Origin: Arctopsyche grandis | Taxonomy: Eukaryota; Arthropoda; Insecta; Trichoptera; Hydropsychidae | Direction: 5' to 3' | Assembly (NCBI RefSeq): GCF_051622035.1 | Contig: NC_135355.1 | Location: 27,699,486 to 27,763,485, forward strand | Length of the DNA stretch: 64,000 nucleotides | Part shown: piece after piece, positions 49,433-62,361 of the stretch | How positions within the stretch are numbered: position 1 is the first letter of the stretch | Layout of the letters: each line of letters begins with the position of its first letter | Notes under the pieces: model-generated | Told to the model about the DNA's origin: nothing | What the model saw: only the letters and a program-made list of their open reading frames with translations | Database searches by the model: none | Made by a program: the position numbers and the translations under genes

Positions 49433-49465
49433 TGACTTCCGAAAATGTGCCCCCGTCGTTTTATA
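49433..49465 (-). promoter_or_regulatory. TATA box and initiator of the glycine-rich gene
   Basis: TATAAAA on the minus strand at 49465-49459 and an initiator-like TCACAC with A at 49433, a 32-bp spacing. The 5' UTR would be about 39 nt to the ATG at 49393. GC-rich sequence continues upstream to about 49660. Confidence 0.7.
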
Positions 49466-49699
49466 GGGGGGACCCCGACGATGGGCACGCCTGACCGTGG
49501 AAGGGAGGAGCAACTTTTACTTCTTGTGCATCTCACTTTGTAGCCGTTCAGCTTCGTACATACGCCAGGTATCATACGCCGAAATTGGTGCTCGAGATGA
49601 CCTCGAGGTGACCCCCCCTTGTACTGAAATTCGGAAAGTCCTGGCGATCCATTTTCGTTATTGCTGTGAGGTAATATGCATGTTGATTTTTTTTTAATA

Positions 49700-50071
49700 T
49701 TACGTGAATATACATACATATATTGATCATAAGCTAAAAAATGTGTGTTCTGAAATGAATTCAAATAATAAAAAAAGGATACGTATAATGCTATCTACAA
49801 ACAAAATGCACTGTGTCGTGTCCAAAGCAAAAAGCAAAATACATAGTTAGCAGTCTATGTGAAGTATACAATGTATTTTATAATATAAAAACATACAAAT
49901 TTTTCAAATACACATTTTAAGCATTCGTGTCCTTATTAAATTAAAAAATAATTAATAATTAAAAAATATTATGAGCAACATTTAAAAATTGGCTTTTATG
50001 ATATTTAACAAATTAAGTTCATGTTTGTGAAGATATAATTTTTTTAAATATGTTTCTTTAATTTTTACATG

Positions 50072-50140
<69 letters not shown>

Positions 50141-53100
50141 ACTGAAATTTTTAAGATTATAATCATTACATTTATTTAAAGCCTAAAAGTTATAATAACT
50201 ATGGTTTCTTTGTATATTTTTTAAATTAATTTTTATCACAAACATTAATTAAATTAATTTTCTATCACTTTTATAAGGACATTGGGTATTGGGTTTATGT
50301 AAATTATATACAACACCATTAGTTTAAGCTAATAAAATTCTAAAGCAAGTAAATTTTTGGACAAGTTATTAATTAAAATTGGTCAATATTTTTTCAATCA
50401 TATGGTCAGAAACTACATTCAAACTTGGTCAGTTAATAAAAAAAATTATATGATTCATTAAATCATTTATGTGATACATCAAAATATCCATTATATAAAA
50501 ATAGAAAATTACTTTTAAACCACATTTTAAAACAATAAAAATAAACTGACCATTTAATTAAAATACTGACCAGCTTATACAGGTTGATGTATGACTGAAC
50601 CTTTATTTTATTTACCTACCATTTATTAAAGGAGGTGATTTTAAATATATAAACATTAATTATTCAAATTAACTGGCCATTCAAAAAATTCTTTCATTTG
50701 AAAGATAATAATGAATAATTACAACATGCATTTGAATCATGATATTGTACGTAATATAATATAACTGATTCATGATGCTGCGTATTGAAAGATATTACAA
50801 GAAGACAAAATCGTACAAACTAGTGAATCGCATTGTAGAATGTTATATTAAAATTTAACAAAATGTTACTTTCTTTAGTTTCTATTGCATAAACGTCGAT
50901 TTTACATTCAAAACCACATACATAAATACTTTAAGCAAATTGGCTTTCTTTTGTTGAATTCTTCTATACACATACCAATTAATATTCTATATTTTACAAA
51001 TAATTTAAATTCATGTATAATTATACAATATTTTTGAAAACTCACTACTAATGATTTCAATAAAATATTTTATCTCAGCTTTGCAAAACTGACCTCAAAT
51101 ATCACGCAGTCACTTTTCGTATTATTATTTTATAATACACATACATACTTCTAATGTAATAAATCCGCCTACAAAAATTCGCACCCACATCTACTGTTTA
51201 CGAATACAATATTTAAATGGTGAAATTGAAGCGATTCAGTCACACAATACGCCAATGATTAATTGCATATTATATATACAATTTTGACACTTGTAAATTA
51301 TGTTTGTTTTTCTTTATGTTTGTGAAAGTGCATTGAAAATCATCCAAAATATTCGGAACAACTACATAATGTACTAGATAATTTATTAAAAAACAATAAA
51401 TTAAATATAATTTAAACTGTCGATTTAATTCAATATATACATAATTGATATTTGTCATTAAATTGTAGCTGTTGAATTAAATTGAAATACGGGTATAAAT
51501 TATTTATTAGAATAATCGTATTCGTATTGCTTATATGCATTACATTAATATAATGAATGTTTATTATCAATTATTTACGGTTGAATGATGTTGTATACCG
51601 TTTCAATTCGGATGAGTTAAATCGAGTCACGTATTAGTTTCAAAATCAATTATTATTTATCAGGATTACAACCTATTTATTTACATTTTATAAATTTTGA
51701 TATCAATTCAATAAAATGTTAAATCAAATCGTTAATTTGAGAATTTTGTTCCATTTTGGCCGTCAAATAATGTTATTTCAAAGTCATGCTCACATCCAGA
51801 CTATGTATTTGTGTACATACATATGTACATATGTACATATATACTCGTTCCGTAAGTAACTAAAAATGATAATGTTTTTTACCTATTGAGATTTTTTGAG
51901 CTGAGCTTAATTGAAAGGTAAACGTCAGCATACAAGAGACTACTTACTCTATTGAAGTGTTTGAACAGTTTAGTTGCACTACGATTACAATTATTCGTGG
52001 TGAAAAACCACTTCCGGTATAAAGTTATTTTGGAGAATGTTTGTATGTGCCTATATATGTATGTGCACAGGTACGTGAAAATATTCATTATTGGTCCTTT
52101 TTTAGTCTTATTAAAATCCTCAACTTGTAGCCATCATTCGGTTGTTACATGACCGTATCGAAATGGAAACTTTTCTCTTAACGAGTCCGTGGGTCGGTTG
52201 TTCTTGTTCTGTTTATTCTTTTTTCTCCCCTGTCTGCATCTTCAGTCGATTGCGTAAAAAGCTGTTTGTAAACCGCGACTATAATATCGATTATTTTCAT
52301 TTGAATTGTTTTTTTTTTTTTTTAATTTTTTTGTTGTTCTTTAAATCAACCGCAATTTACACTTGACAGTGGAAACGGTTGGTTGAATTTTCCGCCCATT
52401 TTTTTGTGAGTGAAGCTCGGAGGCAATTCTATTGAAGAACTTCTCAAGAAATGAGGTCAAATGAAGGTACTTGTGATAAAAATCTTCATGAAATTTACAG
52501 TCGATTATAATATTCATATAAATAAGTAAATTAAATTGTCATATAAGACGTATGTTAAAAATATCAAATTATATTTGAAATCATAAAGTCTTCTTCAACA
52601 ACTCTTCCACACATAATCAATTAGCAATTATCTACTTGCGTGCGTGTGCGAAAGGCAGCATCGTTTCTTAAACGTCAGTCAAAAATTTAACCCTTTCGCA
52701 ACCGGTCGCCCGCTGGTTTCGTTTTCATATGAAATGCGTCGAAATTGTTATTATTTCTACGTGGGAACGTATTTAACGAAAACTAAATACAAACAATGCA
52801 AATACTTAATGCGTAATGCCGTTTCTTAATAACTCTAATATGGTATGAAATTGTTTTGATATGTCATATGTAAAAATGTGAGAGTTTACATACAATAGAA
52901 TTCGTTAGAAGTTTGTGTTGCGAGTGTAGAACAATGGTGTCGAAAGAAATCTAATGCGATAACTACATAACTGGTACATCGACAAGTGTTCTTACTCCCT
53001 TTTTTGTTTGTTTGAGTGTTCAAACGGAACATCTTCACCTGTCTTCCCATTCATCCATCAGACGACGAATTAAACGAAAATTAATCATAATTTGATGTGG

Positions 53101-53650
53101 CGTTTGACTGTCGACCTGCCTAACGAATAAGTCACGACTTACTCTCTCACCTTTGTACAATTTGTATCTCGTGTTCTTATTTGCAAGAGCGATGCTCTGA
53201 AATGTTACTTATTTGTCGCGAGTCAGACATTAGACCATTTTTTTTGTGAAGAAAGTACATTTCATTGAGAAGAGAGTTCATACATCACATGTCAAGGATG
53301 CAATCATATTATTATTGTATCTCGTTGTTATACGTTTCGTAATCGAAATTGTATTGAGACCCGGTGGCATTCAAAATTCTAACCGCGATTTATCACTGAA
53401 AATTACAACAGTAAAAGTAAATGTGATTGAAGCTTTTCAATTTAACAACATATTGTAAATTAAAATGTAATCATTGCTTATAGGTTTATTTGGTTTTTTT
53501 ATCCGTGCCCCAATTTGGTAAAAATCTATGTAAGTTCTTTAACAAAATAAATTTTATCGACGGCATTTTAATATATGTAGAGTTGGATGTTGCAGGAATT
53601 GTAATCGAGAAAACCAATTTTTTTTATTTCATTAACATGTAAACCCTGTA
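49700..53650. other. AT-rich intergenic sequence, no gene recognised
   Basis: Contains a (TA)n microsatellite at 50074-50138 and TGGTCA / TGACCA motif-rich sequence at 50370-50640 related to the arrays at 2840 and 19290. 51790-51850 is rich in ACATATGTAC repeats. Short frames (for example 52142-52366) end in T-rich low complexity. Confidence 0.45.
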
Positions 53651-53659
53651 TCTCCAATC

Positions 53660-53908
53660 ATGAATTATTCTTACGAAATTTTTCTATGTAATTCAGATAC
53701 ATTTTACGATCCAATTGCATCCACTTTCGCAGATCGCGTAACCGTAATTGTTTGGAATAATTTTATACAAAATGGCGATGCGTTTTATTGCCCAATTCAC
53801 ATTTCCGAAAACGACATCAAGAGTGAATTGTCTATCAATGAAGAATTTAATTACACATTGCTCAAAGGCAAACAAGCTGCCGATCGCCTTTTCCGTACTG
53901 TACCGTAA
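53660..53908 (+). CDS. Unrecognised 82-codon open frame
   Basis: Starts MNYSYEIFLCNSDTF and continues with DRVTVIVWNNFIQ, DIKSELSINEEFNYTLL and ADRLFRTVP. The residue mix looks protein-like rather than AT-drift, and a 60-codon frame opposes it. No splice sites, promoter or family are evident. It may be an exon, a relic or chance. Confidence 0.25.
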   Translation: MNYSYEIFLCNSDTFYDPIASTFADRVTVIVWNNFIQNGDAFYCPIHISENDIKSELSINEEFNYTLLKGKQAADRLFRTVP

Positions 53909-54114
53909 AAAGTGAGCGTGGGAAATAAAATCTAAGAACCACTTTTACGCAAATTTATGCGACAACCGAACCAAAGAACAGGTATTTATTTCGATCGAAT
54001 TGTAATCTAATCGCTTGCACCAATAATGTTATACAACATATATCACAATTTAAATATAGGAACGTACATATTGATCATATTATAAATAAATAATCATTTC
54101 AATTATTCTATGTC

Positions 54115-54650
54115 CAACCCCTTTACGTATGTTCAATGACAACAGTTATCTTAGAGGTCACTTTCTCAGACTCCAAAAAGAAAAATCGAAGAAATTGAAT
54201 TCTTCTTTTCGTTCCTTCTTTTCGAACACAGTGGTTAATGTTTGGAATAGTCTTCCCAACAATGTAGTTTCAATTCTAAGTTATTAAATATTAAGGTCTT
54301 CAATTCTGAAGACCTTAATATTTTTAAAAACAAGCTAGATGTCTTTCTTAAACTTAAAGGTTTTTATAATTTTTCTTTTCCAATATCTTCATTTCTTTTT
54401 ATATTTCCTTTTTTTTGGTTATAATTATACTGTTCTATTTTTTTTTATCTTTTTGTACTTTCTTTTATTTTGTTATTTATTTTTCTATTTCTCTCATTTT
54501 TATTTTATTATTGTTATCTTGAATGTTCTATTTTTATCTCGTTTAATTTACATATACAAATGTATAAGTATGTACAAATGTATAAGTCAAACCAATTGGT
54601 CTATTGGCTATGCTACCTCCCCCAAGTATGTTAAAAAAATTGGATAAATA
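54115..54650 (+). mobile_element. CR1-like LINE C-terminal relic with a hairpin duplication
   Basis: Plus-strand frame reads SYLRGHFLRLQKEKSK, SSFRSFFSNTVVNVWNSLPN and, after an interruption, EDLNIFKNKLDVFLKLKG. This is the conserved tail after the reverse transcriptase in CR1/Jockey-like LINEs (the VxNxWNSLP...FKxxLD pattern). At 54286-54323 a perfect hairpin (17-bp arms, 4-nt loop) splits the frame. The direct repeat TTCAATTCT at 54269-54277 and 54299-54307 brackets it. Downstream text is T-rich and low complexity. Confidence 0.7.
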
Positions 54651-54714
54651 TCAGCAAACAAAAAAAGATTGTACATAGTATGATTTACGTCAAGTAAATT
54701 TAAATTCAAATTAT

Positions 54715-54925
54715 GGTGACAAATGAGGGTAGGTGGTCAATATTCTAGGAACCGTTTCAACAATAAAATCAGATAAATTGGCACACTTTGATAGGAAACG
54801 ACCGACCTGAAGTTGATATACATATATATTCAAGGTCTGTCTAACAACACTGAATCAGGGGTCTAGCCCGTGACCCCCCAGTTGTTTGCATTATACGCTA
54901 ACCACTCAGCTATGTTACTGGTTAT
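54715..54925 (-). mobile_element. tRNA-derived SINE (minus orientation), second head type
   Basis: Head in reverse (GCTAACCACTCAGCTATGTT at 54896-54915, box B partner GTCTAGCCCGTGACC) matches the copy at 44052. Body GAACCGTTTCAACAATAAAA follows. The tail is truncated. Confidence 0.8.
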
Positions 54926-54929
54926 ATAT

Positions 54930-56450
54930 GTATGTATGTACATACATATACATATATTTTAGGATCAACATGCATTCATACATATATATGTATATCGCGA
55001 TGTACTTACATATGTATATATGTACATATTTTTAAAAACTATATAATATAACTTACAAAAATTATATGTACATACATACATGCATACATTACGTTATTTC
55101 ATTTTTTAAAGCTTCTCTTATGCACACTTATTTCATTCTATTTTTCAATTCATTTTTTCCCATTGATTTAGATGTATCAAAATAGTAACAAGTATTTTAA
55201 TGTGTCGTCATTTTCACATACATATATGTGATTTAATCAGATTTATGAGTTTTGTTTTTATTCGTGGAAAATATACGAGTTTCTAAGGCCACAAGGTTGC
55301 AATTAATTTTAAAAACCAAAATAGACGTTGCAATATTGAGATTTCTCTAAAAACACATCAATATAATTTTTTATAATTCGTTCCCCATATAATTCCTCTG
55401 TGGTAAATTTACAATGTATATATGTATGTATGATGCCATCAAAATGATAGAAGTATAACATAAACATAATAAATTAACCTTAATTGGAATAATTATGAGG
55501 TAAGATGATACAGGTGTTGATGGAGCTATCAAGGCCACTATTTGTAAAACACAAAATAATAAATAGAGAAAAGGTTCTTCATATTATTTCAACGCATCAT
55601 CTTTGTTTGTGGGATGACGCAACTATTACATATATGTATGTACATACATATATAATATGACGGACGTTAGAAAGTAGATCGCAGTCAATGGGCCAGATTA
55701 GACGAAAAAAATGATGCGAAATAGCCACAATTAAACAAAATGAATTAGTGATTTTATTTGCATACACCGATGTCGAATTTACACGCGATACGTTCACATG
55801 CGACCCGGTCAAAGTTAAGCAACTGTGGGAGCGGCCCATTTTTGCATGAAAGACGAGACTGGCCCGCTATTTACAATAAAATTGGTCTATCGGTTTCAAA
55901 ATATAATACGTATGTAGGTATGTAAAAAATCTTATTAATATTCAATTAATTTATGTAAGATTGGAAAATGTATCTGAAATCATAACCGCAAACGATACGT
56001 GACAACTCAGTAATAAATCCATATAACGAAATTTTTGAACGTAATTCAATTTACATGCGCAGTCAAGCAGCTTGGCTTATACATATGTACATAATCTGAA
56101 AGGTAATTAAACGATTTATCATTCGGAAATGTGTATGATACATTCGAGATTCCAACACGCATATTATGACATAATGTAGGACTTAAGAAAATCAACTACA
56201 TACATATGTATATGTAACAGTGATGACTAAAGAGCGGACCCAGAGCGCGCTGTTCATTTTTCACATGTTGTAAATTGTTGGTGGTTTGCTGAACCTTTTT
56301 TACAAAGCATTTACAATAATGGAACAATAGACGGCGCGCTTCCGGTCCTACCTCTAGTGATGACCAGAGGTAAGTGCTATTGGAACTAAAAATGGCTTTA
56401 CCATTGTTTATTAGTATTACAGTGAAATAAAAAGCTAGGAAGCAAAAAAA
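54930..56450. other. AT-rich intergenic sequence, no gene recognised
   Basis: Dense TACATATGTATATG microsatellite at 54920-55080. The remainder holds no recognisable features. Confidence 0.4.
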
Positions 56451-56469
56451 AAAGGTTGGCCATTGTAAT

Positions 56470-56800
56470 AGACAATGATGAACCAATTTTTTGTCCTTTC
56501 GGACGGTTGGGCAGCATACGGAAATATTCCATATATTGCGAATGGAATATACACGCATTCGTTTGTGGTTCAATACAAATTCATCTAAATATGAATCAAA
56601 ACGGGCACGCGTTTGCCAAATTGACGCTTCATCTTTCTTTTCACACGCATCCACATATTTTCCACATTTTGCGTATGTATTACACTATCATTTGGATCCA
56701 CGAAATTATAACCACTTTTACCAGAATTCGGAATATTTTCGTACGCTGCCCAACCGTCCGAAATTATATGCGAACCAGGCTTAGAGAACACCGAGTTAAT
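56470..56800. mobile_element. Two inverted Merlin (IS1595-like) transposase fragments
   Basis: On the minus strand (56791-56600) the frame reads GSHIISDGWAAYENIPNSG, YNFVDPND and HTQNVENMWMRVKRKMKRQFG. This contains an Asp (ISDGW) and Glu (NVENMW) of a DDE transposase of the IS1595/Merlin type. On the plus strand (56499-56585) a second piece reads SDGWAAYGNIPYIANGIYTH. The two pieces face each other, sharing the SDGWAAY block. Both are short relics without a complete catalytic core. The assignment rests on these motifs alone. Confidence 0.65.
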
Positions 56801-57359
56801 TCAGGGTACGGCAATACTATTGGCATCGAAAAGAGTAGCTAATCACAGGAAGGAGCGGGTCGACCGAGCCTCGCTTCCGAGCCTAGAGGGTCCACCCTGT
56901 CGAGAATTCCGATTTTTACTTAAAATTTTTGGCAGCTAGAAGATTCATGCGACACATAGTCGGAAAATAAAACCTATAGTTCGTGTATGAACAAACTAGT
57001 ATGTTTACGAATTAACTGGAGTGAAGACTTGGACATATAGGTATGTAGCACACACATTAATACTTTTTATGTGAAAATTTTTGCCCATGCATTTCCTGTA
57101 CTACTTCAAGTAGCTTTATTTTCAGTCAAAGAAATCATCAACATTGGTCCTACATACATAAAAAAAACGTCTTGATCCACTCAAAATAGCCAATCTCAGT
57201 TTGGGATATCTCTTTATGAAATGTAAAATATTCATACAATTATACAATTTCACATATCATTTAGTCACACCCTTCCCAGAAAAAGTTTGAGTTTTAAAAA
57301 AACAACTTAACTTACTCACTGCATAAATTAGTGAATTGTTAATACAAATTCGCAATTTT

Positions 57360-58003
57360 TTTCTGTTCGTCAAACAATGATTCATTTTGTTTCAGCAAAC
57401 GTCAAAACCGTAACGGTTTGCGCAAAGCAGCAACAAACGGAGAGAACAGAACAATCGCGGTAGAAACGTTAATTTGTTCAGTCGGTGCGAAATGGTTAAT
57501 TAATAAAATGATTAAATCTCTTTTCCGCGATTAATTCGCCCGCCATTTGCATACGAATCGGAGATGGTAAAGCACCATTCAACTTTCATTCGTACATGTG
57601 CAATTTTCAGACAATCGGTTGCGTTGTTGTTTATTTTTTTTTCAGAATCATCCGAAAGGCTTCTCTACTCGACCCACTTTATTTTAATTCATTTCAACAA
57701 CAATTAATCGGATTTGAGTGAACGGAAATTGTATTTCGGTTGATGTATGTACATTGTACACATGGAGATCGATCGATCAATCAGTACCGTAGCGATTACG
57801 TGCGAAGAAAATCGTTATGATAGTTACGAACGGCCCCGAGCGGATATTACCAAAGTCTGTAAAATACTATATATGTATGAACATAATATAATAATAAAAA
57901 AAAACGATCCGAAGTGATGTTATTAAATGAAAGGCGTCCATCAGGAAGTTGAATTGGATGATGCTCATCCATGCAATGTAACGTTTTTACACCTGCCGAA
58001 CTT
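57360..58003 (+). CDS. Candidate 5' region and first coding exon of an unknown gene
   Basis: 57360-57870 is less AT-rich than its flanks. An ATG at 57927 opens MKGVHQEVELDDAHPCNVTF and runs 77 nt to a consensus donor (CTT|GTAAGT, 58003/58004). An upstream ATG at 57762 opens a 51-codon frame (MEIDRSISTVAITCEENRYD) that ends before it. No downstream exon was recognised up to 62 kb, so this is only a candidate. It could be a first exon with a long intron or chance. Confidence 0.3.
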
Positions 58004-59765
58004 GTAAGTAGTGAAATTAAATAAATAAAATGACTTAATACGATAATAAAATCTTAGATTAAATAGATAGCTTTAGTAAAATTAATTTTATATTTTGTGA
58101 ATAGTAATATATTTTGAACTTATTTTGGATGAGTTCTCATAAATATTGCTAGCTAAACTTTTACATTAATCAGATTTCAAAAATATAATTACGGCTTATA
58201 TAGTTTTGTAAATCGGGGCCACCAAAACAAACTTTGCAGAGTCACTTCCTATGATCAAGCACGTTTAGAAGTGTATTAGAGTGAGCGTTATACTTTTAAC
58301 TATTTGCAAAATGTATGCATGCTATTGTTTATGTGTTAAGTCTTGAAAAGATCTGAAGCTTAAGGCTGACATATATAAATAACACTGAACACCAAAAAAC
58401 ACGTTTTCTACTTACCAGAGGGAAGACTAATCAATCTTTACTAAGTTTGACTCACTGAATTCAAATATGACAATAATTTTTGTTTAAGTGTAATCAATGG
58501 AAAGTTAGATCAATGACTATAAATAATAAAATAATAACTAGTATGTATGAAATTCAAAAATATTTAACAACACTTGGAAATTGAAATTGGCATGTGTGGT
58601 CGACAATGTGTAAATTCGTGGACGTAAACATTTTTTGATGATGACTTAAACTTTCATTTTCACTCGGAAAGAGAGAGAGGTTCATTCAGATATAGACGGA
58701 GTGATAAAGACGAATTAAGAAAAGTGAGAGTATCCTTTCGATACCGATGCACGTTACGCCGGGTTTGCAATAATGCACAAAGTATTATCATTTGAGTCAT
58801 ACCTGGAAATCCGGTTTAACATAGTATGCGTAATATTATTCACATTTATAATATTATTCACATACTGGAAGTTTCTGCGTAGAATTTTTTCACTCGAATA
58901 AATAAGCATATTGTATGTATTTATAGTGGGCTTATGTCAAACACCTAAATCTTGACCTAGTAACGAGACGTTTAGTTAAACTTGCGGTTAAATCAGCCGA
59001 CAGTATAAATATGTACATACATACATAATAAGGCTAAATTTTACCATAACTTACGCGTACGTTCCTATAACGGGTTTTGTTGATTGATATTCGATATATC
59101 GAAGTTTGCTGATGTAAAAATAATTTTAAAAAAGTTACATTAACGCTAACGAGCTCATGTCACCACTATTGAAAAACTATTTGGCCATCGTTTATTTTAT
59201 GAAGTTAACATTTCTGTAAGCATAAAAGAAATAAAACCGTGGGCAAAGCCTGATTTGACTTAAAAAAATAGAAAAAATTTAGCGAGGAAATAAAAAAAAA
59301 TACTTTCAACCAAACATATTAGGTATAATGGGATTTTTCACGAAACGATTTAGCAGATAAGCGTGCAAAAATTTATATTGATTTATATGGAACTTTTTTA
59401 CTGTGGGTTATTTTTTGATGTGCAAGATTTATAATTTGGGTTGCCGAACGAGCATATGTATGTAGAACGATAATCGAGATAGTGAATATATGAAATAGGT
59501 ATATATGTATGTATGTATATAGATATCGGAACAAACGAAGCAGGTACGATCGACAATAAAAAAGCTACATCGAAATGGAATACCGGTTCAACTGTTTCTT
59601 TTGTTGAAAAAGTAGATAATGCATAATGATGGTGTAATTCTCTTATGGGATTGAATAATCGACGTATTATGTCCATCGATTCTAGACGTAAATGATGTGA
59701 AAGGACGAAAAGCAAGTTATAAGTTCCACAAATTATTTTTGATGAAGTAATTTGTTATTGTATAT
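58004..59765. other. AT-rich sequence, no gene recognised
   Basis: A 105-codon minus frame (59398-59715) has no recognised domain. Nothing else is supported. Confidence 0.4.
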
Positions 59766-60256
59766 GTTACAGTCGGAGTGTATTTTCAGTTGTAATACAT
59801 TCAAACTGATGTTTTATGTCATTCATATTCAAATATAATTCAACTAGTAAATTATAGCTCTACAAACGCAAATACAATTTCAACAATATACCCCAGTTGT
59901 AGTGTAACAGTTGAGTTTTGACAGTCCTGATGTTTTTTCGAATTTTTTAGAATTTAATAATGCGTTAATTTTGGTTAAGCTGGGTATTACGAATTATGGT
60001 AATGAGTATCGTATTACGATAGCTGTAAGAATGTGTTCAAAACAAAAATGTGACTTTCCAACTTATTTTACTAATTTACCAGTCGAGTGACGTTTTAACG
60101 AAAATCTAACCTGTTACCAACTTACAGTTGAACTGTATTTTCAGTTATAATATATTTTGACCAGTTGGTAGTAGTAACTTACGTATGTAGGTTAGACAGA
60201 ATATATTCCAACTAGTCAAAATATATTACTACTGGAAGATTAACTTCAATCGTAAC
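59766..60256. mobile_element. MITE (family M1), copy 2
   Basis: 491 bp flanked by GTATAT on both sides (59760-59765 and 60257-60262). It starts GTTACAGTCGGAGTG and ends in the approximate inverse (CTTCAATCGTAAC). It is similar along its whole length to the copy in the Kelch gene intron. Confidence 0.8.
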
Positions 60257-60499
60257 GTATATACATATTGACAATTTTTCGAACGTGTATGTATTATATG
60301 TACATATATTGTTCGAGAAGTGTTTTCATTTTTGAGCTACTGGGTTTGCAGCTTACCTATGCGTTGAAATCACGCGCATACCATAGAAGTTTCAACATTC
60401 AAACAAAGCTTTCCATTAATATAATATGAGTCTATTTATTAATTTCAAAACACCGTATCAATAAAACTTGAGTACTAAGACATTTTACAATCGCGATCA

Positions 60500-61060
60500 G
60501 ACAAATCTTGAAATTTGAAAGGAGTCTACGATGCTCCAATTCCATCAACTATTATGGGCAGAAACACCCGCAAAACTTTCGAGCGGTGCGCAATCGACGT
60601 CAAACCGGAATAATTAAACGAAATATTTGATGAATCGAGTTAAGAACTCCATACAAAACGCACGGCAGTCCCGCCTTCACCAATTTACGATATACAGCTT
60701 ATGACGAAACCGTTGCTCTCCTCACTGCGGAATCTGTATCTGGCGAAAGTGATGCTTTCCGCCCAAGGAGTGGCCGAGCAAATTGCCGCGCCGCAGACTC
60801 CGATGACATCACATCTGATCAGATGTACGAACTGGTTCTGTTAGATTGGCCAAAAAATACGTTAAAAAAAATAAAAGCAGCGAATCTCTCGTTAATTCGA
60901 TCGGTCCAGCTATTAGTTCGAAATGAGGTGGCCTTGCGCGAAAAGAAATTGTTGTCAGTGGAAAAAGTGTGATTGATGTAGAGCGCAACGATCTGATGGT
61001 TCGGTATTGCGACACCGGTTTAATGATCGTTCCATATACCCGATCATGAGGTAATCGTAT
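60500..61060 (+). pseudogene. Coding-like relic of unknown family
   Basis: A GC-richer block with a plus-strand frame open for about 112 codons between stops (60645-60970), including YDETVALLTAESVSGESDAF, SDQMYELVLLDWPKN and LLVRNEVALREKKLL. A second frame just upstream starts MGRNTRKTFERCAIDVKPE. The amino-acid mix and codon use look like a former gene, but it has no ATG-to-stop frame of useful size and matches nothing I recognise. From 61060 to 62070 the sequence is AT-rich with no gene. Confidence 0.35.
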
Positions 61061-62073
61061 CACTTGAAACATACAAATTAGAACCAATGTCAATAGGATA
61101 TCCTTTCTCTTGTTTTTACACTTAAAATTTTATCGTTTAGAACGCTTCACTGCTGCCTTTCATGTTATGTAGTAAGTTTAGTATCATATGAGGAGTTTGT
61201 AAGTGGACTATACTGTATATGAAAGTGCTTAGGATATTAACCATAAAATTTACACTTGCATTTTAAGACTTTCACTGTCCGTTCGCTATCTGCTTACATC
61301 TAAAAGACATTCAAGATAGAACTAAACGCATTGAGCTCTATTATGCAACGCTCTTTTATAGGCGTGTGATATTGTATTGAAATTATAGGATTTTATTGAC
61401 ACTGATGCGCTCTAGAGGCGTATAATTTACATCATTTTAATCCATATAAATTTTCTAGTACAATTTCAAAAGAAAAATAAATATACGTAGATTTCACTGT
61501 CGTGAATTGTATTAATAATATAAAAAACAAACACTTGAATTAAAAAAAACATCGATTGTCGATTAGTAGATTAGGCGAGAGTCCGCGCAAACGAATCTTA
61601 AATAAATAAAAGTCAGTGTTTTTTTTATATAATAATGAATAAATTAAATTGGAAAATTTGAAAAACATTCCGACGCGTATTCGAACAAAAACACGAATGT
61701 ATGCACATACATATAATGATCATATTCACCTTATGAATAATTAATTAGCGATTTTGTTGCATCGCGTTCCACCTACTTAGCGAACGATTCAAATGTTCAA
61801 AAGTCGGTCTTCGCCGTGAAGAAAAAAGCACCGAGACTGACTAATTAGCAGATGGGTAATTATACTAATCGATTCAAGGTTATCGGCGGTCATGCCCGTG
61901 TTTTGTCACAGTTGTAACCGGCAACAGAATACTGGTTATTATCTAATTTTTTGTACCCATAACGTGCGAATACCGCGAACTCTACAAAGGAAATTAGCGA
62001 ACTGAACCATTAAATTTTTTTGGTTGAACCATTGAAAATGGTAGGTTCTTCATTATATTGAGCACACTTTTTT

Positions 62074-62225
62074 ACTTTATATATGTACGTAGTAACAATA
62101 GATGAAGTTTTGTGATCATGCGAAAATTCGAACTCGAGATTTTGACTGATTCGAACTCAGAATCGATTACTGATCACGTTTTCATGATCTAGAAAAAATG
62201 TGTGTGTGTGTGTGTGTGTGTGTGT
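62074..62225 (-). repeat. R element, copy G (3' end only)
   Basis: ACTTTATATATGTA (62074) followed by the family's 3' block (GATCATGCGAAAATTCGAAC, CTCGAGATTTTGACTGATTC) and a (GT)n run at 62195-62225, where copy D has (CA)n. Confidence 0.75.
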
Positions 62226-62361
62226 TTTTAAATGTATAGTCGAAGAATGTTTGTATGAATGTTTGGAATTGAAGGATTGCATAAAAATTAAGTTATGAAT
62301 CAGGACTGCCCAACCAGTCGAACCAGATTTTAAGTTCATATTTGTTTCTACTTTATTCATA

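Noticed and set aside
56196-56842. Long frames on both strands (up to 152 codons)
   Set aside because: They overlap the Merlin fragments in other frames. Only the short blocks with DDE-type motifs are recognisable.
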